Shown piece by piece: positions 47,996 through 61,470 of a DNA stretch of 64,000 bases. Where the stretch lies: NCBI RefSeq assembly GCF_040412425.1, contig NC_089753.1, positions 45,734,429 through 45,798,428 on the forward strand, in the 5' to 3' direction. The position numbers and the translations under genes are program-made. This DNA comes from Macrobrachium rosenbergii. Taxonomy: Eukaryota; Arthropoda; Malacostraca; Decapoda; Palaemonidae. The notes beneath the pieces are model-generated. The model was not told the origin of the DNA, ran no database searches, and saw only the letters and a list, made by a program, of their open reading frames with translations. Within the stretch, counting starts at the first letter, position 1; each line of letters begins with the position of its first letter.

Positions 47996-48118
47996 CCGCC
48001 TACTCTCTCTCCCTATTGACTGGTACACTGATGCCACCAAACCTAGTTCTATTTTTAACCAGATCCAGCTACCTTGAAGATTTTCCCCATACATAGAGAT
48101 TGGAAGGTTTTTTTCATA
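47996..48118. repeat. DIRS right inverted terminal repeat
   Basis: It starts CCGCCTACTCTCTCTCCCTA and runs outward through CCCCATACATAG to about 48118. It is the inverse of the left terminal repeat at about 90% identity, and is uninterrupted here. The outer segment TTGGAAGGTTTTTTTCATAA corresponds loosely to the left end near 41695-41720. Confidence 0.88.
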
Positions 48119-48135
48119 AATGAACAATTCCTTAT

Positions 48136-49229
48136 GTTAAATTTTGTCCAGATATTCAAAATTTTCCATCTAAACCAGTAATTCTACAAAATATGATTAC
48201 TCAAATTCTCAACATAAGAACAAACCTCTTGGATTAGCCCTAATTTTTTAGTTTTATTACAAGTACCGGTAAGTTTACAACCTCTGCTCTCATACAGTTG
48301 TCATCTTGCACAGTACTGCATATTATTTTCTGGGTCAAACATATCAATGGGATACTAAAACATTATCCTGTGGAGCACCAGATGAGATAGGCCTAGGTTT
48401 ACTAAAAGCACCATCAACAATTCTGTTGCTGATCACTTGAAAAACTGAATGTGGTCAAGAACATAGCCTTACAGGTTGCCCAGGAGCAAGATCCCATGCC
48501 AGCACAGGGTTGACTTATTCTAAAACAAATGAACAAAGAACATAGCCTATAACTCCAAAAGTACAGTTTACATTCAGAGCATGATTATAGCCAAGTCAAA
48601 TGCAGCACAAAATAATTTTGTACTTGTATCCATTGTCAAGGGTGTCTTGGATATCAAAACTGCCTAACTGTTTCTTGAAGGCAAGCTGCTTATCAGGAAA
48701 CAAGTGCCTAGATCCAAAATACTATGTCTTATAATTAAGCAGCACTGGAAGAATAAAGGTTGCCACTACATAGGAAAAAATATAGAAAAATATGATTGGT
48801 GGAATCTGTTATGAAAGTAGTGGAAGGAGAGTTGAGAAAAACTATTAAAGCCATTGCCTTCATGGCACAGAATTCAACAAAAGATGTGACCTTCAAAAAT
48901 GTAACATTTTTGTGACAGTACCTGAATAGGAAATTGGGCAAGGCTTACAAAAGCAGCAGGTGACAAAGGATGACTTAAATTTACAGAGTTGTTAATATTT
49001 TAAAAGAACAAGCCTCTTGGACCCCTGTGGAAGAGACAATTTCTGGTTGTGTGGTCTGGTTTAATTGCCAGTTATAACTAAGTGATGATAATATATCACA
49101 ACAAGATCTAATGGGAAGACAGTAGTGGGTATTTCACAAAAATTTTAGGTTAAAGTTTAATGTCTAGCAGTAATCAAAAGTGTCTTGCACTGTTTCTCAC
49201 AGTTGTGGAGGAAGCTTGTTACAAACAGG
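48136..49229. other. Non-coding stretch, nothing recognised
   Basis: AT-rich flank of the DIRS element with no gene or repeat identified. Confidence 0.5.
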
Positions 49230-49900
49230 TACTGAAAAGTTGGGGGGGGGTTGCTTCTGGGAACTGTGACAGCAGAATCTGATCAAGAGGTCTCAATGTG
49301 TTTAAAACACATATTAAAGTGGAATGGACAAGAAAGGGTTGATAATAAGTCTGTAAACATACGCTTCTGGTGGCTAAAAAGAAAGCAGAATAAAGTTCAA
49401 TTTGTGTTTATTCTGAAACAGAGGGGCATCATAGATTTGCTTAGAATAGCAAAATATACTGAGCCAATGATTTCCAGTGCCTAACATGCCCATGAGCTGA
49501 TTATGATGAAAGGAAGGAGAACCATGTTGTGGTGGTTAGACAGGGTTTAGAGGTTGTAGAACATTTCTGTTGCTTTCTCTTACTGCTGGATTTTAAAGCT
49601 TGTAGAAAGAAGGCAGCAGGAAAAAGTAGCAATAGCCTAGATAAAATGGAAAGAAATACTGCTGGACCATGTTATATGTATAAGATCATATTTCTCTATT
49701 AAAAAGTAGAAAGATGTGTGCTTGCAAAGTAAAGTATACAGATTTTTAAGAGGTTTGATTACAAAATGAGATTCATGACTGGTGTGTGTTGAGATACTTT
49801 ACAAGTGAGGAATACGCTGAGATGTGGTATCTGGATGCTGAAAAGAAGACTGGAATCTCAAAGATTGAGGTGGTTTGTGCATGTCAAGAAAAGGAGGGGA
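49230..49900 (+). pseudogene. RTE-like LINE C-terminal relic
   Basis: About 49830-49880 reads LESQRLRWFVHVKKRRG, matching the RLRWFGHVxRR motif at the C-terminus of endonuclease/RT LINEs. About 49250-49310 reads LLGTVTAESDQEVSM, resembling the YLGSTVAExGxxxxEV segment expected about 150 residues earlier. Intervening sequence is decayed. It is opposite in strand to the similar relic at 930-1870. Confidence 0.45.
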
Positions 49901-51292
49901 AAAAAGCAGTCAATCCAGGAGTAAGTATATAAGTTGGGATAAAAATCCATGAAAAAAAAAAACTAGAAAATCTGGCATCAAGTTGCATTATTCAATGGGC
50001 AAGCAGAAATTAAATGCACATATGATAGGAGAATGACTGCCATCCTATTCAGGTACCAAGAACAATATTTTTCTAAGGAAATGTACTACCCTGATGCTAC
50101 AAGACCCACTCCCATCCACCTAAATGAGAGCTCCAGTCCTCCTTGAGGTTCTTGTAATTCAAAGTAGGATGACAATGGGGAGACTGGCACACTCCAATTA
50201 ATCATACTCAGATATTCCAACCCTTTGATCTTCTGATAGCTAAATAAACATATATGAGGGGGATATGATATTCAAATATTAAGGTTGCCAACCTCAGGCA
50301 GAAGATATAACGCCAACAAACTAGTGTGATATTTCCGTTAGTTTAGTAGACATAATCTGAAGTACTAAACGCCCATTTTGCATTATTCAAATGCCCTCAG
50401 GCAGAAGACATCAGTAAGAGCTCTGAAGAAGTATGCATTATTCAAATCAAAGACACTGTAAGAGTACGTGGGTTCTGTGTTGGGTTCTGTTTGAGGAAAG
50501 CACTCCTTGTGATTACCAAGTACCACATAATAAAAGTCTTTGTAGCTTATCTGCATGAGCCTCCAAAGCAGACATCTTTCTCCTAGTTACTTCTTGGTTG
50601 TGAAGCATCTGCGGCCTCATGTGCCTAAGCATAAAAACACACATGGACTGGTAGAGATGACTAAGGAGAATTCATGATTAGTGGTACTGTACTTCTCTTG
50701 TGGATGATGCTTGCTGTGGAGACCCCTGTGCTGAAACAGGTGCCAAGTTCTGTCCATCTTGTTGTAAGGGAAAATATATGTATGTAATATTCTTAATGAT
50801 AAATCCTGGTCAATGAATACTTGGTAATTTCTTAGCATAGGGCACTACCCTGTGGTAATGAAGAAATTCTTAGCCTGTCATTGTTCATCTCGAAATTCTT
50901 ATAAAATAATGAAATCAGACATGATTTTATCAAATGTCTGGAGGATCTGAAGACCAAAGCGCAGACTAAGTTTAATTGTGTGCCACAGCTACATCTCACA
51001 AACAAGGGCAGTGCCGTGTGTGGGTATGACCACAGGAGTATGACAATCAGGGTGAGTATGCTAACAAGTTGTTTCTCTCCAAATCCTTTGGATATTTTTT
51101 TTATATTTCATTCGAAACTGATAGCTCTACAGTACTTTGGTCACAACCATGAGTACAATCTTGTAAGGGAGTTTCCAAACAAGCTATCCCTAAATGTGAG
51201 TGTGTGACTAGAAGCTTTGGTATCAAAGATAAGGTAAAAAAAATTATCCATATCCCCCTCCTCAAGAAGACTGTTTCATCTCTGGGAGAGAC
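49901..51292. other. Non-coding stretch, nothing recognised
   Basis: Mixed composition with no motif I can name. The segment 50970-51250 is somewhat GC-richer and may be an old repeat. Confidence 0.45.
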
Positions 51293-51300
51293 TATAGAAA

Positions 51301-51611
51301 CAGGGGCGTCATTTCAGATTTTTGATGGGAGGGGACGAAGGCAGTTTGGCGAGCAAAGCGAGCCTAATCACCTGGGGTTTTTTTGGTTTTGAGCTATTTT
51401 ATGTGTTTTTTTTTATTTTTGAAGCACATAAAATAGACAGATAGATAGACAGATATAACTTAATGTGATGACACATTTGAATTTCGGTAGGAATAATGGA
51501 AAACCAGCTGCTGTTACTTCTTGGGGCTTGGTGGGGTGAGGGGGGGTAAGTTGAGGCTGGGGGGGGCAACTTGAGTCTTGGGGGCAGTTGGCCCCCTAAA
51601 TGACACCCCTG
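51301..51611. mobile_element. hAT-type MITE with 8-bp target duplication
   Basis: The ends are CAGGGGCGTCATTT (51301) and AAATGACACCCCTG (ending 51611), inverted with one mismatch. They are flanked by the exact 8-bp duplication TATAGAAA at 51293-51300 and 51612-51619. An 8-bp duplication and CAGGG-type ends fit the hAT superfamily. The 311-bp interior has a GATAGA microsatellite and G-runs, and no coding capacity. Confidence 0.88.
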
Positions 51612-51619
51612 TATAGAAA

Positions 51620-52039
51620 TCTGAGTCAATTCTGATGTACTAAGATTGAAGGACTGAATTGTTAACTTTATCAATAAATAAATGTATAACAAATAACAAA
51701 TAAATCCTTTGTGCACTAAAACATCAACGACCATAATTGACACTTGAACAAACATGAAGTCTTAAACCAGTGATAGTTGATATCACCTCATTAGACAACC
51801 AAAGGTAGTTTTTGGTGGCAGTCTCTCTTTGAAAGTGAAAAGATGGGTTTCTTCTTGGCACCTTCAAGGGTCCAGGTCACTGACTTTATGAACAGGGTAG
51901 CTTACAAAAATATAGTTTAACCTTGATAACTCTGATCTACCTCTTCTGCAACAAAGGTAACAAGAACCTAGAACCTATGAAAACTAGATGTAGGAAAGAA
52001 AAACATAAAGGTTGGTAATATCATAATATATGTTGGAGG
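51620..52039. other. Short non-coding stretch
   Basis: AT-rich; nothing recognised. Confidence 0.5.
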
Positions 52040-52617
52040 ATGTTGTTCCACCATTATAGCAAGGCTACTACCTACATGGCAAAAAACCAATCTTGGAAAA
52101 GAAGATGGAGGCTTAAATTCTTAGATCACTTAAATCAACCATCATCAACAGCAAAGAAAACAAGGTCACTGCTGAAAAAACTGTCTTGCATTAAAAATAT
52201 TCAGGCATATCATAATAAAACGGTTGTTGTCTGTGCAGTAATTAAAGAAGAACAAGCTGGATAACTAATCTGGAACATCTGCTCACCTGAAAGCTCACTG
52301 GACAATTCAAATTTTAGAATTAATCTTAAATATTAGTAAATGTGAACCTTCAAATGCTGACAGAAGAAGCAGACTTGCTTCATCATCAGCAAATATCATC
52401 GAAGTCCATCCTACAAATTTCACCCCCAAAGCACAAGAGTCACACAACATTTTACTTTAATTCAAACCTTTCACAGTCGGCTGGAGAAATCATGCTAAAT
52501 GAAAACACACACACAGAGGATTACTGTTAAAGTAGACCAGCCAGTATGAGCAACAACTCCGGTGCAGCTAAAATGAAGCCAAGACACCAAAGAAAAAAGA
52601 TTACCCACCAAAAGCAG
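52040..52617 (+). other. Possible coding relic or exon, unrecognised
   Basis: Two plus-strand frames (52040-52264 and 52342-52530) have more complex composition than typical intergenic sequence here, but carry no family motif. A short frame of 24 codons starting at ATG 52546 ends exactly at the strong donor CAG|GTAAGTGG (52617/52618) in phase 0. It reads MSNNSGAAKMKPRHQRKKIT and four more residues, and could be a first coding exon. Nothing downstream confirms it. Confidence 0.2.
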
Positions 52618-54764
52618 GTAAGTGGTCTAATAATTATAATAATATAGCTTAAGCTGCCAACTAACTAAACCCCTGGCAATCAAAGCTCTAAGACAACAGC
52701 AGAAGTCAAATTATCCTCTACGCACACACACACAACTTCTAAAAGAAATGTCATAAAAAATTTTCCCTTTACTCCTAAAACCCGAATTCAAATAGGAAAC
52801 CTTTTTTCTTGGTATCACGGCTGACAAAACCATCCTTGTTCTATGCCAGTGATAGTTTCACCTTGTTCCTTGTGTTCCACATAACGTAAAACCAAAATTA
52901 ATTCCCACATGGACACAAGACAGTGAAGATTAATGTCAAAATCCCTTCAACATTTATAAATGCTTTTTACAATTGTCCATGAACTCGATAATCGATTACA
53001 GCCGGCGTCTACAAAATACGAGAGTTTCCCATACATAGTTCAAAAAAGTCTTCAGAAAACTTAATTCATGGCAGACTTTAGGATTTTTCGTTATCTATCC
53101 ACGACTCCCTGAGCTTAGCAAGTATCACTATCAAACCTCGTACATGACTACATATTTATGCTAAGCAACGTAGCCATTAATCTAATATTTCAGTAAATAC
53201 TTTAACTACTTCAGTAAAATAAATTCAGTAAAATTTAATTTCAAATATCATACAATAAAGTGCTTGAAAAATAAAAATAACCCAATTTCATTTACTGCAT
53301 GGATAATCTAATGTACAATTCTTGGTATTATATTAATTTTCTTTTTCACAAAAATCTAGTAGTTTATATCCAGTTGCTTTGAATGTGGTTAAAATACGTG
53401 CAAAGTTAGTCCCTAATTCCTGTGCAGTTTTGAGAAAATATCCTACTGGTCTAACTTTTAAATTAACAAAAGGAATCTACTTAAACATATCTGTACACCA
53501 TGAAACATTACGAAATTATAATAAGCTACGTAGACTGGGTAAGGAGAAAGAATTTGCTTATTGTGGCAATTACACTGAAGCCTACAGTTTCTTTTCATTA
53601 TTTTTAACCCCGACGCTGTCTCTTCCAAACAGTGTTCGTCAATCGTCATCATCGGAGTCGACAGGACAAAACAGGAGCGTGTCGTTTTCTTTCTCTACAG
53701 GAACGCGATTTCAACCATACAATATTTGTCTATTCTCCCTAAGCATTGTTGTCTTAATGTATGTACAATCACCACTACTTGCATTGCCATGCAAATTCTA
53801 ATCATGTACTCATAATGTTCCAACGAATCTTCTGTATCAAACTGTATGAGTGTTTCTGTTTGTGAAGACGCCAAATCTCTCTCCATTTCACATTTATGCT
53901 ACTGCATTGTATCTATTAATCTGTCTTGAATCTCAAGCAATTGGCCATATGTAGAATTTCCTGGCCTTTCCACTGATGTGTTTCATCACTGTATGTTAAT
54001 CATGTCTCTTGATATCGCCATCTGTTTGTCTGCCGACAAACACAGATGTCTGAACCTTTTATCTCTGTTTTACCTGTCTGTGTGTAGACGCTACATTACC
54101 GCTCGCACGCGTCAATAACATCTTTGAAGATTCTGTACATTTATCTCGGTAAGGAACAACCAATAAACCAGTAAACACCCAGCCAGTATGTCGCTCATTC
54201 CCCAGCCCTTACAATTTCACTGTCGTCACCATCAGTAACATATCTGCTGCACTGCTGCAGTTTTAGTCACTAAAGTTAAAAAAATTGCGTCTAATATGTA
54301 CTTGTATGGGTGACCCTCAGAATGAATGCCACAGAATAAAGATGTTGCTACACTAATGGTCTCTTGATCAGCAAATGTGTCAAAATGGTCTGGTACCTGG
54401 ATGGTGACCACTAGAATTAACAAGACCTTGGGAGTCTAGTGGACGTGGCAACAATTATTAGACTTCCAAATGAATGAATGAATAATCAAGAAAAGGTCTA
54501 CTTACCCTTAACTTTCAAAGCAAGCTCCCACAAAATAGAATGTCTCTATCTGAAAATGGAGAAAACAAAGAAATCAGGTAATGCAAATAAGGAAAGATCA
54601 AGATACATAAACAGCAACAAAAGTCTGAAAAATCAAGGTAGGTGTGGACGACACTCTACTACTCTAGGTCAATATTATAGCCTCTTTTAAACCTACGAAA
54701 ATCAGAATAATAAATGCTTCCACTAGTAATTGTTCCTCCGTTTTTGTAAACTGCAGAGACAAAA
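52618..54764. other. Non-coding stretch
   Basis: No recognised gene. A 140-codon frame at 53379-53801 lacks motifs and is not called. A small imperfect inverted repeat CATCTGTTTGTC...GACAAACACAGATG lies near 54020-54050. An AATGAATGAATGAATAA tail near 54470 hints at a SINE 3' end. Confidence 0.45.
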
Positions 54765-55057
54765 AAACTTCAGTAGATATTACTAACAATTTCAAGCCAC
54801 GTTGTCCCATAGGTTTTCTTGAATATCTTTTTATATATCGGGTGTATCTTCTTGATATTTTGGCACAGCATGTTTTAGACCCTCCGGTAATTTTGGGCAA
54901 TACGTATAATGAAGTACCTCATCATTCATTGTAGATATCCGAACACCCGTCCTTGGCTTAGCTAGAGTCAGGAAAGAAGCCCCGCCCACTTGTTTCTCTC
55001 TGTCTCAAACTTATGGATGGAAGAGTGTACTAAGATATGGCTTTTTACGTTTTGCAT
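54765..55057. repeat. Left arm of a 6-kb-spaced inverted repeat
   Basis: Its reverse complement matches 61147-61470, including GCTTTTTACGTTTTG, TTGATATTTTGGCACAGCAT, GGTTTTCTTGAATATCTTTT and the GTTTCTCTCTGTCTCAAACT segment, with scattered differences and a few indels. The region between holds a SINE, a broken transposase, satellite DNA and several TA-target elements. It could be the terminal repeats of one large element, or two independent inverted copies of a repeat. Confidence 0.8.
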
Positions 55058-55255
55058 ACCCAAATTAGTTTATACATTAAAGTTTATCTGTATCTCATTG
55101 TTTTGAGGGACTATTATACCCTCATCGTCCATTTACAGTCTATAGATACAGATGAGTGGACCAACAGAAAATTAGATTGGCAGTAGTTTACTGGTTTTCA
55201 GGTATGTTTATTTTAACGTCCGATATGTGCAAACATCTGAAGTCAGCCATGGCTG

Positions 55256-55496
55256 CAGTTCCTGGCCAGGTGTTTAGTTCTCGGATAGCAGGTCGGTTTA
55301 GTTCCAATGAAGAATTAGAGAAATTTTCAGAAATTTCTCGGTATAATGTGGTTCGGATTCCGCAATAAACTGTAGGTCCCGTTGCTACGTAACCAATTGG
55401 TTCTTAGCCACGTAAAATAAGTCTAATCCTTCGGGCCAGCCCTAGGAGAGCTGTTAATCAGCTCAGTGGTCTGGTTAAACTAAGGTAAACTTAACT
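55256..55496 (+). mobile_element. tRNA-like SINE, second copy
   Basis: It is nearly identical to 41780-42004 over the body (GTTCTTAGCCACGTAAAATA through TGGTCTGGTTAAACTAAGGT) and keeps the B-box-like GGTTCGGATTCC. It is flanked by a target duplication TCAGCCATGGCTGCAG / TCAGCCATAGCTGCAA. The A-box head is shortened compared with the first copy. Confidence 0.82.
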
Positions 55497-56129
55497 TCAG
55501 CCATAGCTGCAAGTGTACGCCCATCCAACTGTATCGGTTATGGCAAACATGTTGCGGTATTGTCATCATGGATGCCTCAATGCATTTACATTACGGTTGT
55601 TCGCTGCATATAATGCAGAGAAGGTAGCCAATGGGCTAAGAATTTCTCTGAAAAGGTAAGTGATAATCTCTTTAAGGGTTCCCTTTAACATACATGCACC
55701 AGAACATGATTGAATGATTTTAAAATTCTTTTATGAAATAGACAATTATAGCATTCTATGGAAGGATTTTGACTGTTGAAACCAGTGGGCCTATTTAGAC
55801 GCTTGCAGCTTGCTGCGTAGGTTTATATTTCTGTGATAAGGAAACAAATATACCTGCCTTCATTTTTACCCATACTGCTTAATATTTCTATAAGCTTGTT
55901 AATGGGTGTTTCCAAAATGAAATAAACTAATTATATGTTCAATGTCTTGATGGAATTGCAAGTTACATTAATGCAGCATTTACCATTTGCAGGAATATTA
56001 CACTATTTTAATGTTGATATTCAGTGGAACTAGTGATATCAGCAGTACAGTATTTTTCGAAATATTCACTTATAAAGCCATCCTGTCATAATAGGAGTAA
56101 AAGAGTTAAAATTTGTACTTTTCCATTAC
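55497..56129. other. Stretch between SINE and transposase relic
   Basis: No recognised feature. The GC-richer sequence around 55540-55670 may belong to the transposon that carries the transposase relic. Confidence 0.4.
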
Positions 56130-57270
56130 AGGCCTCATAATCAAGTTGCAGATGTCATGGGCATGATGGTGCAAGCAGTGCGGTGTATGGTGCAGCAACT
56201 CCCTCATCGCCTTCATCACACCATGTTTTTGATGACTTTACTGTCAGTGCCATTCGTTGCAAGATCTATAACAAATTTGGTGGTTAGGAGATCTTCATAA
56301 TCGGCCCCTTACGAAGGAATCGAGGATGGTGAACACCATCCCATAAGAAACCACGGAGGTGTCGGTGTGGCGACTCATCCATGACATGGGATTCCAATAC
56401 AAGACCTCACAGAGGAAGATGTATGTGAAGAAGGAATCTTTGGACATAGTGTGCCGCCAGATCGTCGCTCTCTGGGCACTCAAAAGACACGGGAAGAGGG
56501 TAGGCAGATGATTTACCTAAATGAGATGTGGTTTACCACAAGGATGAATCACAGCATGCAGTGGGTAGACAGTACTTAGCCAACCACCAGTGGTTTACCA
56601 CAAGGATGAATCACAGCATGCAGTGGGTAGACAGTACTTAGCCAACCACCAGCTATTCATACAGCCGACAAGTGCCACCGGGAGAAGGAGAACTCTTCGT
56701 AGCGGTTGCTGCTGGCTCAACGGAAGGATCTGTTGAGAATTCTTTCCTTTGTTTCACCTCAAAAAACACCAGTGGCGACTACCATGGGGAGATGAATGGC
56801 CAATTGTTCCTCCGATGGCTGATATCACTACTTTTACTATCGCTTCCTGAGCCATCGGTCCTGGTAATAAACAATGCACCATACCATGCCATGCTAACAG
56901 AGGACAGTCATTGCCCCACATCTGCCACCGAAAAACAGGACATAATAAAATGGCTGGAACATTGCGGCCTATCCTAACTACCACATGCCACATGCCCTAA
57001 ATTGCTGATCATTTGCAGGCAAAACAGGCCAGACACAATACCTGGTGGATAACACCATCCGCTAGTGGGGGCATGAGGTCATCCGCCTTCCACCAGCTCA
57101 TCCTGAACCCAATGCCATTAAGCAGGCATGGGGCCATATGAAAAGATATGTACGTTCCTTGCTACAACGTTTCACCCAGGTAGATGCTAAGCCAGAGGTG
57201 TGGGAAGGTGTGGTCCGATGGTCTCAAGCTTTTGAGGATGAATATTGGCTGAGACAATATCCATGACTGC
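56130..57270 (+). pseudogene. IS630/Tc1/mariner-type DDE transposase (inactivated)
   Basis: The helix-turn-helix part reads [20 protein letters not shown] and then [13 protein letters not shown] (about 56367-56495). The first DDE motif is IYLNEMW (56511-56531), where the family has YLDE. A later frame (56672-56974) has GDYHGEMN and [13 protein letters not shown], where the family has D-N-A-P-Y-H. The third motif, near 57105, reads HPEPNAIKQAW, where the family has ELNPIE-x-x-W. All three catalytic acidic residues are therefore replaced (D to N, D to N, E to K). An exact 62-bp tandem duplication (56529-56652) shifts the frame and an in-frame TAG follows DST. It is non-functional. Confidence 0.82.
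56529..56652. repeat. Exact 62-bp tandem duplication in the transposase
   Basis: Bases 56529-56590 are repeated at 56591-56652. Since 62 is not a multiple of three, the duplication alone moves the frame from that of the first catalytic motif to that of the next block. Collapsing it would put both back in one frame. Confidence 0.95.
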
Positions 57271-57382
57271 ATAGTTCCCATTGTTATCAACGTCGCCAGC
57301 GATGATGAGGACAATCTATTTTTTGATAATGAACGGGAGTGAATTAAAATACCCTGGGTATTCTGTTTACAAATATGTATGA

Positions 57383-57554
<172 letters not shown>

Positions 57555-57607
57555 AAACGTCCTTTAATATATATATATATAGTAATATATTTTATATATA
57601 TATAGGA

Positions 57608-57744
57608 ATTTTAGGTGATATATATACCAGCGACGATATATGACACACCAACCATGGCCACAAGAGGCCGACTGGTTAGTGTGTCACTGTCCTGATTCCC
57701 CGTCCGTATCGATCCCACGGACGGTGGATATTATCACCTAAAAT
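57608..57744 (+). repeat. Small inverted-repeat element with tRNA-like core
   Basis: A perfect 13-bp terminal inverted repeat, ATTTTAGGTGATA (57608-57620) and its complement (57732-57744), encloses about 110 bp. The core has an A-box-like AGGCCGACTGGT (57665-57676). An 8-bp perfect stem CCGTCCGT/ACGGACGG (57700-57707, 57717-57724) closes a loop with the B-box-like ATCGATCCC, like a tRNA T arm. It sits between TA-rich arrays. Confidence 0.7.
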
Positions 57745-57751
57745 ATATCGC

Positions 57752-60458
<2,707 letters not shown>

Positions 60459-60736
60459 AGTGGATGTATTCATGGGGGGATCACACACCCCAAATAGCTA
60501 AAACTGAATACTTAAAACCCTCTAAAAAACTTAGAACTGCCCATTTTGATAGTTTAAACACAAGAAAAACCCTGTAAAATGCTTATACCTGAGTATTTCA
60601 ATAGTTTTATCACAAAAAGTGCATTTATTCATGAAAATTATATGAAAATACAGTAATTAGTGAATATTTCTCAGTGAAAAATACCGTGAATGCGAATTTT
60701 CCGAATAGTGGCTAGATTGTTCCATGAATAGTGGTT

Positions 60737-60740
<4 letters not shown>
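60459..60740. mobile_element. Short internally deleted pogo-like MITE
   Basis: It carries both ends of the element at 13325-18997 in one 280-bp unit: AATAGCTAAAACTGAATACT and CTTAGAACTGCCCATTTTGATA from one end, then TATTTCAATAGTTTTATCAC and AGTGAATATTTCTCAGTGAA from the other, ending GTGGTTTACT. The whole transposase part is deleted. It lies between TA arrays. Confidence 0.8.

Positions 60741-60806
<66 letters not shown>
60741..60806. repeat. (TA)n array
   Basis: About 30 TA units directly after the pogo-like MITE, then irregular AT-rich sequence. Confidence 0.97.
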
Positions 60807-61146
60807 TTCCTTTTGTATATTTTTTCATCACTTTTAAATGTATGTCTATGCTGTTTTCATGCTTAGTGTAAACATTGCATTATGCAACAATCTGTAAAAT
60901 TTCTGTTTATATTGCACATACTTTTTTGGCTATATATATCATAATGTATATAGTGGTGTTGTTAAAAAAATAACTATTAGTTCATCAATTTTTGCTCCTT
61001 TTCATTTCCACATCTGCAATATCTTACAATCAAAACAGGCCCACTACCACCTAATTCTCATGGTTATAAATAAAAACATACATGATATATAAAAACACAA
61101 ATGCCTACATGAAAGATATTGAATAGGAAATGGTTATTGTCGGTAA
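60807..61146. other. Non-coding AT-rich stretch
   Basis: No feature recognised between the TA array and the right inverted-repeat arm. Confidence 0.5.
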
Positions 61147-61470
61147 CTCAAAACGTAAAAAGCCATATTGTAGTACACTCTTTCATTCACAAGTTTGAGA
61201 CACAGAGAGAGAAACGAGTGGGCAGGGCTTCCTTCCTACCTCATTAGCTAAGCGAAGGACAGGTGTTTGGATGTCTATAACGAATGTTGAGAAAATTGAA
61301 AAAGCTCAAGAGTAAATTGTCTTATTCAATAAACTCTGGTACTTCACTATATTGCCCACAATTATCGGTGGGTCTAAAACATGCTGTGCCAAAATATCAA
61401 GAAGATACAGCTGGTATATAAAAAGATATTCAAGAAAACCTATGCGACAAAGGGCTTTGAATTGTTAGTT
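61147..61470. repeat. Right arm of the 6-kb-spaced inverted repeat
   Basis: Inverse of 54765-55057 with substitutions and small indels. Similarity begins at CAAAACGTAAAAAGC and fades after AATTGTTAGT. Confidence 0.8.

Larger units (their letters stand above)
41685..48135 (-). mobile_element. DIRS-like tyrosine-recombinase retrotransposon (degenerate)
   Basis: On the minus strand the order is gag-like region (47790-45560), reverse transcriptase/RNase H (45340-43640) and tyrosine recombinase (43640-42580). The whole is bounded by inverted terminal repeats of over 100 bp (about 42005-42107 plus 41685-41736 at the left, and 47996-48118 at the right). Inverted terminal repeats plus a tyrosine recombinase instead of a DDE integrase define DIRS elements. 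All frames are broken by stops and shifts, so the copy is dead. A SINE sits in the left terminal repeat. DIRS elements move through a recombinase and leave no target duplication; none was seen. Confidence 0.9.

Noticed and set aside
41685..48135. Endogenous virus
   Set aside because: The tyrosine recombinase, inverted terminal repeats and lack of an envelope-like frame indicate a DIRS retrotransposon rather than a virus-derived insertion.
53379..53801. 140-codon open frame on the plus strand
   Set aside because: Long for this region but without any recognisable domain. Ser/Phe/Leu-rich text follows local base composition.
57608..57744. Functional tRNA gene
   Set aside because: Only A- and B-box-like parts and one arm are recognisable; there is no complete cloverleaf or anticodon arm. 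The same holds for the SINE heads at 33908, 41737 and 57950.
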